From: Methylobrevis pamukkalensis
GTDB lineage: Bacteria; Pseudomonadota; Alphaproteobacteria; Rhizobiales; Pleomorphomonadaceae
Direction: 5' to 3'
DNA: 33,706 bases
Assembly (NCBI RefSeq): GCF_001720135.1
Contig: NZ_MCRJ01000033.1
Coordinates: 1-33,706 of the forward strand
This document shows, in pieces, positions 22,489-29,731 of this stretch; the first letter of the stretch is position 1, and each line of letters starts with the position of its first letter. A program made the position numbers and the translations under genes. Below the pieces are notes generated by a model that saw only the letters and a program-made list of their open reading frames with translations, did no database searches and had not been told where the DNA came from.

Positions 22489-23553
22489 ATGAACTTCTCC
22501 AGCGACAACTGGGCCGGCGCCTCGCCCAAGGTGAGCGCCGCGCTCGAACGGATCGGCGGCGGCTACAACCCCGCCTATGGCAACGACGACCGCACGCAAC
22601 GGGTCTCCGACTGGTTCTGCGAGATCTTCGAGCGCGAGGTCGCGGTGTTCTTCGTCGGCACGGGATCGGCGGCCAACAGCCTTGCGCTCGCGGCGATGAT
22701 GCGTCCCGGCGGCCTCGTGTTCTGCCATCGGCAGAGCCACATCAACGTCGACGAATGCGGTGCGCCGGAGTTCTTCACCGGCGGCGGCAAGCTGGTGCCG
22801 CTGCCCGGCGCGGCCGGCAAGCTCGATGCGGCAACGCTCGCCCGCGCGCTCGGCCGCTTCGATCCGCCGTCGGTCCATTCGGGCCGGCCGGTCGCCGTCA
22901 GCATCACCCAGTCCACGGAAGCCGGCACGGTCTACACGCCGGCCGAGATCCGCGCGATCGCCGACGTCGCCCACGGCGCCGGCCTGCAGCTGCACATGGA
23001 CGGCGCGCGCTTTGCCAATGCGCTCGCCAGCCTCAACGTCGCCGCCGCCGACATCACCTGGCGCGCCGGAGTCGACGTCCTCTCCTTCGGTGCCACCAAG
23101 AACGGCTGCTGGTGCGCCGAGGCGGTGGTGTTCTTCGATCGCTCCGAGGTCGGCGACTTCGAATACCTGCGCAAGCGGTCCGGCCAGCTCTTCTCCAAGA
23201 GCGCCTTCGTCGCCGCCCAGTTCGAGGGCTATTTCGAGCAGGGCCACTGGCTCGACAACGCCGTCCACGCCAACCACATGGCCGAGCGGATCGGCCGCGT
23301 CGTCGCCGAGACGCCCGGCGCCCGGCTCGCCTTCCCGGTCGAGGCCAACGAGGTGTTCGCGATCTGGCCGAAGGAGACGACCGCAAGGCTCAAGGCTGCG
23401 GGGGCCTCCTTCTACGTCTGGCCCGGCGACAGTCTGGCCGACGGCGAGGGACCGGGCGCGGACGAGGACATGGTCCGGCTCGTGACCAGCTATGCGACCC
23501 GGCTTGCCGAGGTCGCCGCCTTCATCGACGTGCTGCAGCGCCTGCGGGTCTGA
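22489..23553 (+). CDS. ltaE: Low-specificity L-threonine aldolase (PLP-dependent)
   Basis: Cytoplasmic fold-type I PLP enzyme splitting L-threonine or allo-threonine into glycine and acetaldehyde, and possibly other beta-hydroxy amino acids. MNFSSDNWAGASPKV opens the protein; VGTGSAANSLALAAM forms the phosphate-binding region; LHMDGARFANAL carries the conserved Asp171 and Arg174; the PLP lysine is Lys204 in SFGATKNGCWCAEAVV. At 354 aa it is full length for the rhizobial branch, somewhat longer at the C-terminus than E. coli LtaE. The frame is open to a GTG at 22444, but the ATG at 22489 starts at the family N-terminus. No good Shine-Dalgarno is seen. It is convergent with hsp20 across a shared hairpin. 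Confidence 0.92.
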   Translation: MNFSSDNWAGASPKVSAALERIGGGYNPAYGNDDRTQRVSDWFCEIFEREVAVFFVGTGSAANSLALAAMMRPGGLVFCHRQSHINVDECGAPEFFTGGGKLVPLPGAAGKLDAATLARALGRFDPPSVHSGRPVAVSITQSTEAGTVYTPAEIRAIADVAHGAGLQLHMDGARFANALASLNVAAADITWRAGVDVLSFGATKNGCWCAEAVVFFDRSEVGDFEYLRKRSGQLFSKSAFVAAQFEGYFEQGHWLDNAVHANHMAERIGRVVAETPGARLAFPVEANEVFAIWPKETTARLKAAGASFYVWPGDSLADGEGPGADEDMVRLVTSYATRLAEVAAFIDVLQRLRV

Positions 23554-23594
23554 GCCGCGGGGCCACACGGAATTCCTGACTGCCCACCAATACG

Positions 23595-23621
23595 AAAAAG
23601 GGCGCGGCTGGTGCCGCGCCC
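23595..23621 (-). terminator. Rho-independent terminator of hsp20, shared with the aldolase gene
   Basis: A perfect 9-bp stem (GGGCGCGGC / GCCGCGCCC) with a TGGT loop on the plus strand. On the minus strand it is followed directly by CTTTTTCG, giving a five-T tract 31 bp after the hsp20 stop. The plus-strand side has no T-run, but the stem may also help end the aldolase transcript. Confidence 0.75.
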
Positions 23622-23652
23622 TCGTCGTGTCGTGCCGTCTCGACAGCCGCCG

Positions 23653-24117
23653 TCAGGCGGCCGCGGTCTCGATCTGCACCGGGCCGTTGGCCGGGCGGCC
23701 GATCGGGATCTGCCGCGGCTTCATGGCCTCGGGAATCTCCCGCTTCATGTCGATGTGCAGCAGGCCGTTCTCGAGATTGGCGCCCGTGACCTCCACGTGG
23801 TCGGCAAGCTGGAACCGGCGCTCGAAGGCGCGGGCCGCGATGCCGCGGTAGAGATACTCGGTCTTGCCCTCGTCGGCCGCGGCCTTCTCGGCCTTCACGG
23901 TCAGGGTGTTCTCACGCGATTCGATGGAAATGTCGGCTTCGGAGAAGCCGGCCACCGCCATGGTCACGCGATAGGCGTTCTCGCCGGTCCGCTCGATGTT
24001 GTAGGGCGGATAGCTCTGGGCCGTGCCGGCGCCCGGCGTTCCCTGATCGAGCAGGGAGAACAGGCGGTCGAAACCGACGGTGGACCGGTAGAGCGGGCTG
24101 AGATCGTAGTGACGCAT
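23653..24117 (-). CDS. Small heat shock protein, Hsp20/IbpA family
   Basis: ATP-independent holdase chaperone forming large oligomers in the cytoplasm under heat stress. MRHYDLSPLYRSTVGFDRLF is the typical rhizobial class A/IbpA opening. The alpha-crystallin domain spans about residues 36-130 (YPPYNIERTGENAYRVTMAV, ISIESRENTLTVKAEK, then GLLHIDMKREIPEAMKPRQI with the IxI-like tail IPIG). At 154 aa it is normal size. The start at 24117 is set by AAGGAG 8 nt upstream. Its 5' region has an RpoH-type promoter and a ROSE-like RNA thermometer that folds over the same Shine-Dalgarno (described separately), so both transcription and translation should respond to heat. It is monocistronic, ended by a hairpin with a T-tract. 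Confidence 0.95.
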   Translation of the reverse strand: MRHYDLSPLYRSTVGFDRLFSLLDQGTPGAGTAQSYPPYNIERTGENAYRVTMAVAGFSEADISIESRENTLTVKAEKAAADEGKTEYLYRGIAARAFERRFQLADHVEVTGANLENGLLHIDMKREIPEAMKPRQIPIGRPANGPVQIETAAA

Positions 24118-24121
24118 CTGT

Positions 24122-24214
24122 AGTTCTCCTTGGAAGCAACTATCAACGCTTGCATCCCCTGCCGCCGCCGTCTTGGCCGGCGGACCGGATGCTGCGGACC
24201 CGTGTGGCATCCGC
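24122..24214 (-). ncRNA. ROSE-like RNA thermometer in the hsp20 leader
   Basis: Read on the minus strand, the predicted leader of about 97 nt has three hairpins. The first pairs GGATGC with GCATCC (24187-24212). The second pairs CGCCGG-side arms CCGCCG and CGGCGG around a 7-nt loop (24165-24183). The last is AGTTGCTTCCAAGGAGAACT (24122-24141): AGTT pairs with AACT and CTTC with GGAG, leaving a bulged G. This places UUGCU opposite the Shine-Dalgarno AAGGAG, the hallmark of ROSE elements, where the unpaired or mispaired G makes the stem melt at heat-shock temperature. ROSE elements are known upstream of rhizobial hsp20 genes. The fold was drawn by eye. Confidence 0.75.
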
Positions 24215-24221
24215 TTCGATC

Positions 24222-24250
24222 ATCTGGGGGGACGATCCGTGCCGTTCAAG
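24222..24250 (-). promoter_or_regulatory. RpoH (sigma-32) type promoter of hsp20
   Basis: On the minus strand CTTGAA (24245-24250) is followed after 15 nt by CCCCAGAT (24222-24229), matching the sigma-32 pattern CTTGAA / CCCCATnT except at one -10 position. The inferred start site near 24214 falls right at the first leader hairpin, giving a 97-nt 5' leader. Confidence 0.65.
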
Positions 24251-24444
24251 AGGCATGGCAACGCTTGTCCTTGCGATTTTGCCGGCATCTGATAGGTGCC
24301 GTTCGGTCCCCGTGTGCGGGCGAGACCGGAACACTGTCCGTCGTTGTCCCAAGGGCCATATCAATCCTGGCCGGCATGTTGAGGCAGGCCGGAACAGACC
24401 GCCCCCCGCCGCGTTCCGGCGGACCAGCTTGCAACGGATACGTG

Positions 24445-25499
24445 ATGGATCTCCTCGACCTGCCCTACAACCCGATGCCGGCCGGCGGCCGGGTCATCGC
24501 GCTCCAGGCGGAGGATGGCGTGCGCCTGCGCGCGGCCTTCTGGCCGGCAACGGTGCCCGAGCCGCGCGGCACCATCGCGATCTTCGAGGGCCGCGCCGAG
24601 CAGATCGAGAAATACTACGAGACGGTCGGCGACCTGCGCGCCCGCGGCTTTGCCGTCGCGGCCCTCGACTGGCGCGGGCAGGGCGGGTCGGACCGGCTCC
24701 TGTCCGCACCGCGCCGGGGCCACATCGGCCGCTTCGCCGATTTCCAGAAGGACATCCGGGTCTTTCGTGACGAGGTGGTGCTGCGCCATGGCCCGGGGCC
24801 GGTCTACGTGCTCGCCCATTCGATGGGTGGCAACGTGATCCTGACCCACGCCGCTTCCGGCGAGGCCGGCTGGATCGAGCGGATGGTGCTGACTGCGCCG
24901 TTCCTGGATTTCGGGCGAATCCCGATGTCGCGCGGCATGGTCACCTGGCTTGCGGCGACGCTGGTGGGCCTCGGCTGCGGGCGCTCTCCGATCCCGCCGG
25001 TCGGGCGCGGCATCGCGGTGGTCAAGACCTTCGACGACAATCCGCTGACCCATGATCCGATGCGGTTCAGCCGCAGCGCACAGCTTCTGGCCGACCACCC
25101 GCATCTGGCCATCGACGCGCCGACGGTCGGATGGATCCATGCCGCCGTGCGCTCGATGCGCCTGTTTGCCGATCCGCGCCTGCCCGAACGGCTGCGCACG
25201 CCGATGCTGATGATCGGCAGTGGCGCCGACCGCGTCGTCTCCACGGCGGCGATCGAGGCCATGGCCGCACGGCTGAAGACCGCCGGCTACGTCCACGTGC
25301 CCGCGCCCGCCACGAGATCATGATGGAGGCCGATCCCTGGCGCGAGCAGTTCCTCGCCGCCTTCGACGCCTTCATCCCGGGCGAGCGCGTCGCGGGCAAG
25401 CCGGCTGTGACCCGGCCCGAGACGGCCGGCAGGGACGCGGCCGCCGGAGACGACGCGCCGGCAGGCCACGCGGACGCGCTGCTGCCGGGCCGTGGCTGA
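24445..25499 (+). pseudogene. Alpha/beta hydrolase (lysophospholipase-like, serine aminopeptidase S33 family), one base missing near the C-terminus
   Basis: Hydrolase with the lysophospholipase L2/monoglyceride-lipase layout. Oxyanion-hole region RGTIAIFEGRAEQIEKYYET, then AALDWRGQGGSDR, the nucleophile elbow LAHSMGGN (Ser126), MLMIGSGADRVVS with the acid Asp, and the catalytic His in ARHEIMMEADPWR. The frame breaks at about 25303: CCCGCGCCC should read CCCGGCGCCC, giving GARHEI, the family's usual ending. Read literally the protein stops after PAPATRS and loses the catalytic His; corrected it is 351 aa with a Pro/Ala/Gly-rich tail. The start ATG at 24445 opens MDLLDLPYNPMPAGG. No signal peptide. 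The gene lies head-to-tail with nothing and ends 9 bp from the convergent phosphatase. Substrate unknown, likely a lysolipid or monoacylglycerol. Confidence 0.85.
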
Positions 25500-25508
25500 C
25501 GGAGATCC

Positions 25509-26300
25509 TCAGCTGTTGGCGAGCATCTTCAGCGCGGCCTCGTGAACCCGCGGGTCGCCCGAGGCGACCACCTTGCCGCCTTCGACGGCGCTGCCGCCGG
25601 TCCAGCTCGTCACCGCCCCGCCGGCGCCCTCGATCACGGGGATCAGCGGCATGATGTCGAAGATCTTGAGCTGGTCCTCGATGACGAGGTCGACCTGGCC
25701 GGCGGCGACCATGCAGTAGGCGTAGCAGTCGACCCCGTAGCGCGACAGGCGGACGGCGCGCTCCACCCGGTCGAAGGCCGCGCGGTCATCGGCCGCGAAC
25801 AGGGCGGGCGTGGTGCAGAACAGCGTGGCCTGATCGAGCGCGCCGCAGGCGCGGGTCTTCAGTGCGCGCGGGCCGCCGGGACCGGCGTAGAAGGCGCTCT
25901 GCCCGTCGCCGACGAAGCGCTCGCCGGTGAACGGCTGGGCCATCATGCCGATGGCCGGCCGCCCGCCGCGCATCAGGCCGATCAGCGTGCCCCACACCGG
26001 CAGGCCGGAGATGAAGGCACGGGTGCCGTCGATGGGATCGATCACCCACACGCTGTCGGCGCCGTCCGAGGTGTCGCCGTATTCCTCGCCCAGAATGCCG
26101 TGCTCCGGATAGGCCTCGCCGATCAGGGTGCGGATCGCCTCCTCGGCGGCGCGGTCGGCGACGGTGACCGGATCGAAGGCGGCGGCCTCCTTGTTCTCGA
26201 CGGTCATCGCCGAGCGGAAATGCGGAAGGATCACCTCGCCCGCGGCATCGGCGAGCCGGTCGAGGAAGGGCAGCCAGCTCGTGATGCTGTCGGTCGTCAT
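25509..26300 (-). CDS. hisN: Inositol monophosphatase family protein, HisN-type histidinol-phosphatase
   Basis: Mg-dependent phosphatase of 263 aa. Metal-binding residues are in ILGEEYGDTS (Glu72/73) and VIDPIDGTRAF (Asp88, Asp91). The C-terminal motif is KIFDIMPLIPVIEGAGG, the FDIxxLxPxxEGAGG form that marks histidinol-phosphate phosphatases (HisN) rather than SuhB, which has WDxAAG. It would carry out the next-to-last step of histidine synthesis, L-histidinol phosphate to L-histidinol; alphaproteobacteria lack the HisB phosphatase domain and use this type. An inositol phosphatase role cannot be excluded. The upstream region is unusually AT-rich and is followed by a divergent small-RNA gene, a neighbourhood reminiscent of the suhB/MmgR sRNA location. 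Confidence 0.88.
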   Translation of the reverse strand: MTTDSITSWLPFLDRLADAAGEVILPHFRSAMTVENKEAAAFDPVTVADRAAEEAIRTLIGEAYPEHGILGEEYGDTSDGADSVWVIDPIDGTRAFISGLPVWGTLIGLMRGGRPAIGMMAQPFTGERFVGDGQSAFYAGPGGPRALKTRACGALDQATLFCTTPALFAADDRAAFDRVERAVRLSRYGVDCYAYCMVAAGQVDLVIEDQLKIFDIMPLIPVIEGAGGAVTSWTGGSAVEGGKVVASGDPRVHEAALKMLANS

Positions 26301-26462
26301 GATCGTATGTTTCTCCGGTCAGGTTATCTCGAAGGATTCCAGAATATTGAAATAACGATTTAATACCCTGATATATATGAGATATGACGGTGCGCCAAAA
26401 TGTCCCGCGCATGGCAGGGATTACAAAAGCGAATGCCTCGGCATTTAATTCGACTCCTGATC

Positions 26463-26492
26463 CTTGACTTTCGGCGGGGCATCTCACACATT
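26463..26492 (+). promoter_or_regulatory. Candidate promoter of the small RNA
   Basis: CTTGAC at 26463-26468 is the exact rhizobial -35 hexamer. At 17-18 bp spacing lies CACATT, a weak -10. The start site would be near 26498-26500. A palindrome GCATGC-N7-GCATGC at 26503-26521 follows. Confidence 0.45.
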
Positions 26493-26499
26493 TGTACGC

Positions 26500-26580
26500 G
26501 CAGCATGCTTGTGCTGCATGCCCTCCTTGGGCGTTTCCTCCCTAGACTTTCAGACCGCTGCTCGCAGCGGTCTTTTTTTT
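26500..26580 (+). ncRNA. mmgR: Small regulatory RNA, alpha-r8 / suhB (MmgR-like) family
   Basis: An intergenic transcript of about 55-80 nt ending in a very strong terminator. TTTCCTCCCT at 26534-26543 is identical to the ultraconserved anti-Shine-Dalgarno stretch of Sinorhizobium MmgR. A second CCTCC element sits in the loop of GCCC-TCCTT-GGGC just before it. The terminator GACCGCTG-CTCG-CAGCGGTC with nine T follows. MmgR limits polyhydroxybutyrate granule number in S. meliloti; the Rfam family was named suhB because it lies beside inositol-monophosphatase genes, as here. The 5' end is uncertain: either near 26500 or nearer 26525 as judged from the position of the conserved stretch in MmgR. 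Confidence 0.75.
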
Positions 26581-26581
26581 T
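26553..26581 (+). terminator. Rho-independent terminator of the small RNA
   Basis: An 8-bp perfect stem (GACCGCTG / CAGCGGTC) with a CTCG tetraloop followed by nine T. It is the strongest intrinsic terminator in the window. Confidence 0.92.
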
Positions 26582-26711
26582 GCCGCGCGGCATTGTCGCC
26601 GTGCGGGCAGACAGGGGGGGAGCGACAAGCGGCCCCGCGACGGCCCGGTCGCCGCGCGCGCGGCAATGCCTGGCAGCGCGCCTTGCGAAGGAGCGGGCCG
26701 CGCGGGCCGGT

Positions 26712-27605
26712 CTATTCGGCGGCGAGCGGCTTGGGGAAGGGCTCCGGCAGGCCCAGCGGCTGGCGCAGCAGGCGGCCGACGAAGGCGGAGAAGACCGCGC
26801 GCACGTCGTCGAAGCCGGGCAGGGGCTCGAAGGTCTTCTCGTTCATGTAGAGCCCGCGGTTCACCTCGATCTGGAGGGCGTGGAAATTGCGCGCCGGCCG
26901 ACCGTAATGCTCGGTGATGAAGCCGCCGGCATAGGGCTTGTTGACCGCGACGGAAAAGCCGAGGTCCTCGAGGATCGCGTGGGCGGCTTCGACCACGATC
27001 CGCGAGCAGCTGGTGCCGTAGCGGTCGCCGAGCACGATGTCGGTCCGGCCGCGCAACTCGCCGCGCGCCGCCGACGGCATCGAATGGCAGTCGACCAGCA
27101 CGGTGCAGCCGAATCGCTGGTGGGTGTGGGCGAGCAGCCGGCGCAGCGCCGCGTGATAGGGCTTGTAGTAGGTGTCGATCCGCCGCATCGCCTCTTCCAC
27201 CGGAATCGGTCCGGCATAGATCTCGTCGGCCTCGGAGACGACGCGGGCGATGGTGCCGAGCCCGCCGGCCACCCGCAGCGAGCGGACGTTGGCGTAGGAG
27301 GGCAGACGCCCGGAGAACATCTTGGGGTCGAGTTCGTAGGGCTCGCGGTTCACGTCGAGGAAGGCGCGGGGAAAATGCGCCTTCAGCAGCGGCGATCCGT
27401 GCAGGACCGCGGTCGCGAAGATCTCGTCGACGAAGGAATCCTCGGACAGACGGATCCGCGAGCTGTCGAGCCGCGACGAGGCCAGGAAGTCGCGCGGATA
27501 GCGCGCCCCGGAGTGCGGCGAATCGAAGACGAAGGCGGAGGTCTGCTCGAGCGGCCGGACGATCTCGAAGGCATCTTCCGGCTTCAGCTGCTCGACGACG
27601 TCCAT
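26712..27605 (-). CDS. N-formylglutamate amidohydrolase family protein
   Basis: Metal-dependent hydrolase of 297 aa releasing formate from N-formyl-L-glutamate, the last step of one histidine-degradation route, or acting on a related N-acyl amino acid. Motifs in order: VFDSPHSGARYP, FPRAFLDVNREPYELDP, VLVDCHSMPSAARGE, NKPYAGGFITEHYG and ALQIEVNRGLYMNE, which hold the expected His/Asp/Glu ligands and catalytic residues. The start at 27605 (MDVVEQLKPEDAFEIV) is preferred to an extension to 27710 that has no family similarity. No other hut gene is in the window, so a histidine-utilisation role is not supported by context. A 25-bp near-perfect inverted repeat lies 26 bp upstream of the start. In rhizobia this gene is commonly beside cpdR. 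Confidence 0.88.
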   Translation of the reverse strand: MDVVEQLKPEDAFEIVRPLEQTSAFVFDSPHSGARYPRDFLASSRLDSSRIRLSEDSFVDEIFATAVLHGSPLLKAHFPRAFLDVNREPYELDPKMFSGRLPSYANVRSLRVAGGLGTIARVVSEADEIYAGPIPVEEAMRRIDTYYKPYHAALRRLLAHTHQRFGCTVLVDCHSMPSAARGELRGRTDIVLGDRYGTSCSRIVVEAAHAILEDLGFSVAVNKPYAGGFITEHYGRPARNFHALQIEVNRGLYMNEKTFEPLPGFDDVRAVFSAFVGRLLRQPLGLPEPFPKPLAAE

Positions 27606-27630
27606 TGAGTGGGGGTGCTCCCGCCATGTT

Positions 27631-27655
27631 CTTGGTATCAGGACAGGATGCCAAG
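27631..27655. promoter_or_regulatory. Inverted repeat upstream of the amidohydrolase, possible operator
   Basis: CTTGGTATC (27631-27639) and GATGCCAAG (27647-27655) are complementary at 8 of 9 positions around a 7-nt centre. It lies in the divergent region between the amidohydrolase and cpdR, so it could be an operator for a dimeric regulator or a leader hairpin. Confidence 0.45.
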
Positions 27656-27877
27656 AGTTGCGGGCGATGTCCATCGGAACCGGGACGGGCCGCGCGGCAT
27701 CGCCGCGCACATCCGAGCGGGCGAGGCGATTCGGTGGATGCGCGCGGTGCCGCGAGCGACTAGGATGGCCGGCGGGCTTTCACCCGATATTTACCACGGC
27801 AGGGCTCTATGGGGTGACGTGCCAACAGGCCGGGGCGGGCAGTGCGCGCCGGCCGAACGCGAGATCCGGAACACGAC

Positions 27878-28240
27878 ATGAATCGCATATTGCTCGCCGA
27901 AGACGACAACGACATGCGCAGGTTCCTCGCCCGCGCCCTTCAGAATGCGGGTTACGACGTCGTGTCCTTCGACAACGGCCGCAGCGCCTACGACCGTCTG
28001 CGCGAGGAGCCGTTCACCCTGCTCCTCACCGACATCGTGATGCCGGAGATGGACGGAATCGAACTGGCCCGGCGGGCGAGCGAACTCGATCCCGACCTCA
28101 AGATCATGTTCATCACCGGCTTTGCCGCGGTGGCGCTCAACCCGGACAGCCAGGCTCCCAAGGATGCGAAGGTGCTCTCCAAGCCCTTCCACCTGAAGGA
28201 TCTCGTCCGCGAGGTCGAGCGGATGCTGGCGGCCGCCTGA
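27878..28240 (+). CDS. cpdR: Response regulator CpdR
   Basis: Single-domain receiver of 120 aa that in its unphosphorylated form acts as a ClpXP adaptor; in Caulobacter and rhizobia it promotes destruction of CtrA and other cell-cycle proteins at the right time and place. Receiver residues are all present: the acidic pair Glu8/Asp9/Asp10 (LLAEDDNDMRRF), the phospho-acceptor Asp52 (LLLTDIVMPEMDG), Thr80 (MFITGFAA) and Lys102 (LSKPFH). The sequence is close to Sinorhizobium CpdR1 from end to end, including VALNPDSQAPKDAKVLSKPF. The ATG at 27878 gives the family N-terminus; 12 upstream codons in frame are not conserved. The phosphodonor would be the CckA-ChpT relay, not encoded here. A full CtrA box lies elsewhere in the window. 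Confidence 0.96.
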   Translation: MNRILLAEDDNDMRRFLARALQNAGYDVVSFDNGRSAYDRLREEPFTLLLTDIVMPEMDGIELARRASELDPDLKIMFITGFAAVALNPDSQAPKDAKVLSKPFHLKDLVREVERMLAAA

Positions 28241-28332
28241 GCATGAAATCGCGGGGTTTTGCCGGCGCTTGGCGGATTTCCGCCGCCGGCGGGAACTTGC
28301 CGCGGGCGATCGCAAAAATCCCGCCCCGCGGG

Positions 28333-28361
28333 CTTGCACGCCCGCCCAAACCCCGCTATAT
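28333..28361 (+). promoter_or_regulatory. Promoter of tRNA-Val
   Basis: CTTGCA (28333-28338), 17-bp spacer, CTATAT (28356-28361): this is the alphaproteobacterial housekeeping consensus CTTGAC-N17-CTATAT with an exact -10. A start near 28368 gives a leader of about 39 nt before the tRNA. Confidence 0.75.
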
Positions 28362-28406
28362 CGCAGCCCACGCCGGCACCCCGCCGTGTCGGCGAGAGAA
28401 TGGTGT

Positions 28407-28481
28407 GGGCGATTAGCTCAGCGGGAGAGCACTTCGTTGACATCGAAGGGGTCACAGGTTCAATCCCTGTATCGCCCACCA
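28407..28481 (+). tRNA. tRNA-Val(GAC)
   Basis: Complete 75-nt cloverleaf with encoded CCA. The acceptor stem GGGCGAT pairs with ATCGCCC, the discriminator is A. The D arm is GCTC-AGCGGGA-GAGC. The anticodon stem CTTCG/CGAAG holds the loop TTGACAT with anticodon GAC (28439-28441). The T arm is ACAGG-TTCAATC-CCTGT. It reads GUC and GUU valine codons. No integrase or attachment-site duplication is seen downstream. Confidence 0.97.
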
Positions 28482-28601
28482 TTCCTCTCCCTCCGGGCTG
28501 CGTTGGGCAGTCGGTCCTCCACGAACCCGACATCCTTTGCTGACATCAGATAATTCGGGCGCGTGCATCAAGCCGTCACCGATCTTTGTTCATGGTCGCC
28601 G

Positions 28602-28630
28602 TTGACAATGACGGTCCGGACCGGTGATTT
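28602..28630 (+). promoter_or_regulatory. Candidate promoter of the epimerase gene
   Basis: TTGACA at 28602-28607, 17-bp spacer, TGATTT at 28625-28630; it is a perfect -35 with a moderate -10, 70 bp before the first start codon. Confidence 0.5.
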
Positions 28631-28699
28631 CGCCGGCGGGGCGCCTGTGCGGACGCGGTCCCTCCCGGCAAGGCGGCCGGATGGTCGTCGGGACGTTGG

Positions 28700-29724
28700 A
28701 TGATGGGACGGATGCGCTATCTGGTTACCGGCACCGCCGGCTTCATCGGCTTCCATCTTGCCACCCGTCTGCTCGACGAGGGCCACCTCGTGCTGGGCTT
28801 CGACGGCATGACGCCCTATTACGACGTGCGGCTGAAGCAGGCGCGGCACGCGCTGCTGGAGCGGTCCGACTCCTTCCGGCCGGTGATCGGCATGCTGGAG
28901 GATCCCGGCGCGCTGCAGCGGGCCGCCGATCTCGCCGAGCCGGACGTGATCATCCACCTCGCCGCCCAGGCGGGGGTTCGCTACAGCCTCGAGAATCCCA
29001 AGGCCTATGTCGATTCCAATCTCGTGGGCACGTGGAACGTGCTGGAGATGGCCCGCCGCGCCGGGGTGCGCCACCTGCTGATCGCCTCGACCAGTTCGGT
29101 CTACGGCGCCAACGACAAGGTGCCCTTCCAGGAGACCGACCCCACCGATGAGCCGCTGACCCTTTACGCCGCCAGCAAGAAGGCGAGCGAGGTGATGGCC
29201 CATGCCTATGCGCACCTGTGGAAGATCCCGACCACGACCTTCCGCTTCTTCACCGTCTACGGGCCGTGGGGCCGGCCCGACATGGCGCTGTTCCGCTTCG
29301 TCGCGGCAATCCTCGACGGCGAGCCGATCGACGTCTACGGCGAGGGGCGGATGCGGCGCGACTTCACCTATGTCGACGATCTGGTCGAGGCGGTGCTGCG
29401 GCTGGTGCCGATCGCGCCGGGGGAGGCCAACCGCGTGCCGGACGGCGGGGTGCGGGACACGCTGTCGCGGCAGGCGCGTTCCGGATCGTCAATATCGGCG
29501 GGGGCACGCCGGTCGGGCTGCTCGACTTCATCGACACGGTGGAACTGGCGCTCGGCCGCCCGGCCGTCCGCAACATGCTGCCGATGCAGATGGGCGACGT
29601 GCCGCAGACCTTCGCCGCGCCCGAACTGCTGAAGGCGCTGACCGGCTACGTGCCGGAAACGCCGCTGGAGGAGGGGGTGAAGCGCTTCGTCGCCTGGTAC
29701 CGCTCCTGGCAGCGCCGGGTCTGA
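28700..29724 (+). pseudogene. NAD-dependent UDP-glucuronate 4-epimerase-like protein, one base missing
   Basis: Short-chain-dehydrogenase-fold epimerase, probably converting UDP-glucuronate to UDP-galacturonate (LspL/Cap1J type) for lipid A, core or capsule. [16 protein letters not shown] binds [13 protein letters not shown] and YAASKKASE carry the catalytic Ser and Tyr-x3-Lys; [16 protein letters not shown] and [12 protein letters not shown] are the substrate blocks. The frame breaks at about 29467-29469: CTGTCGCGGCAG should read CTGTCGCCGGCAG, giving [16 protein letters not shown], the family's expected sequence. Corrected length is 341 aa. Starts at 28700, 28703 and 28712 are all possible; the last gives MRYLVTG. 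It converges with manC, 7 bp apart. It belongs with GalU and ManC in polysaccharide precursor supply. Confidence 0.88.
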
Positions 29725-29731
29725 GGGACAT

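Noticed and set aside
26360..26593. A 77-codon minus-strand frame between the phosphatase and amidohydrolase genes
   Set aside because: It runs antisense through the small RNA and its terminator, is very Arg/Lys/Cys-rich and has no ribosome site.
28407..28699. Genomic-island insertion at tRNA-Val
   Set aside because: No integrase gene and no repeat of the tRNA 3' end were found downstream; the flanking genes look like core genes.
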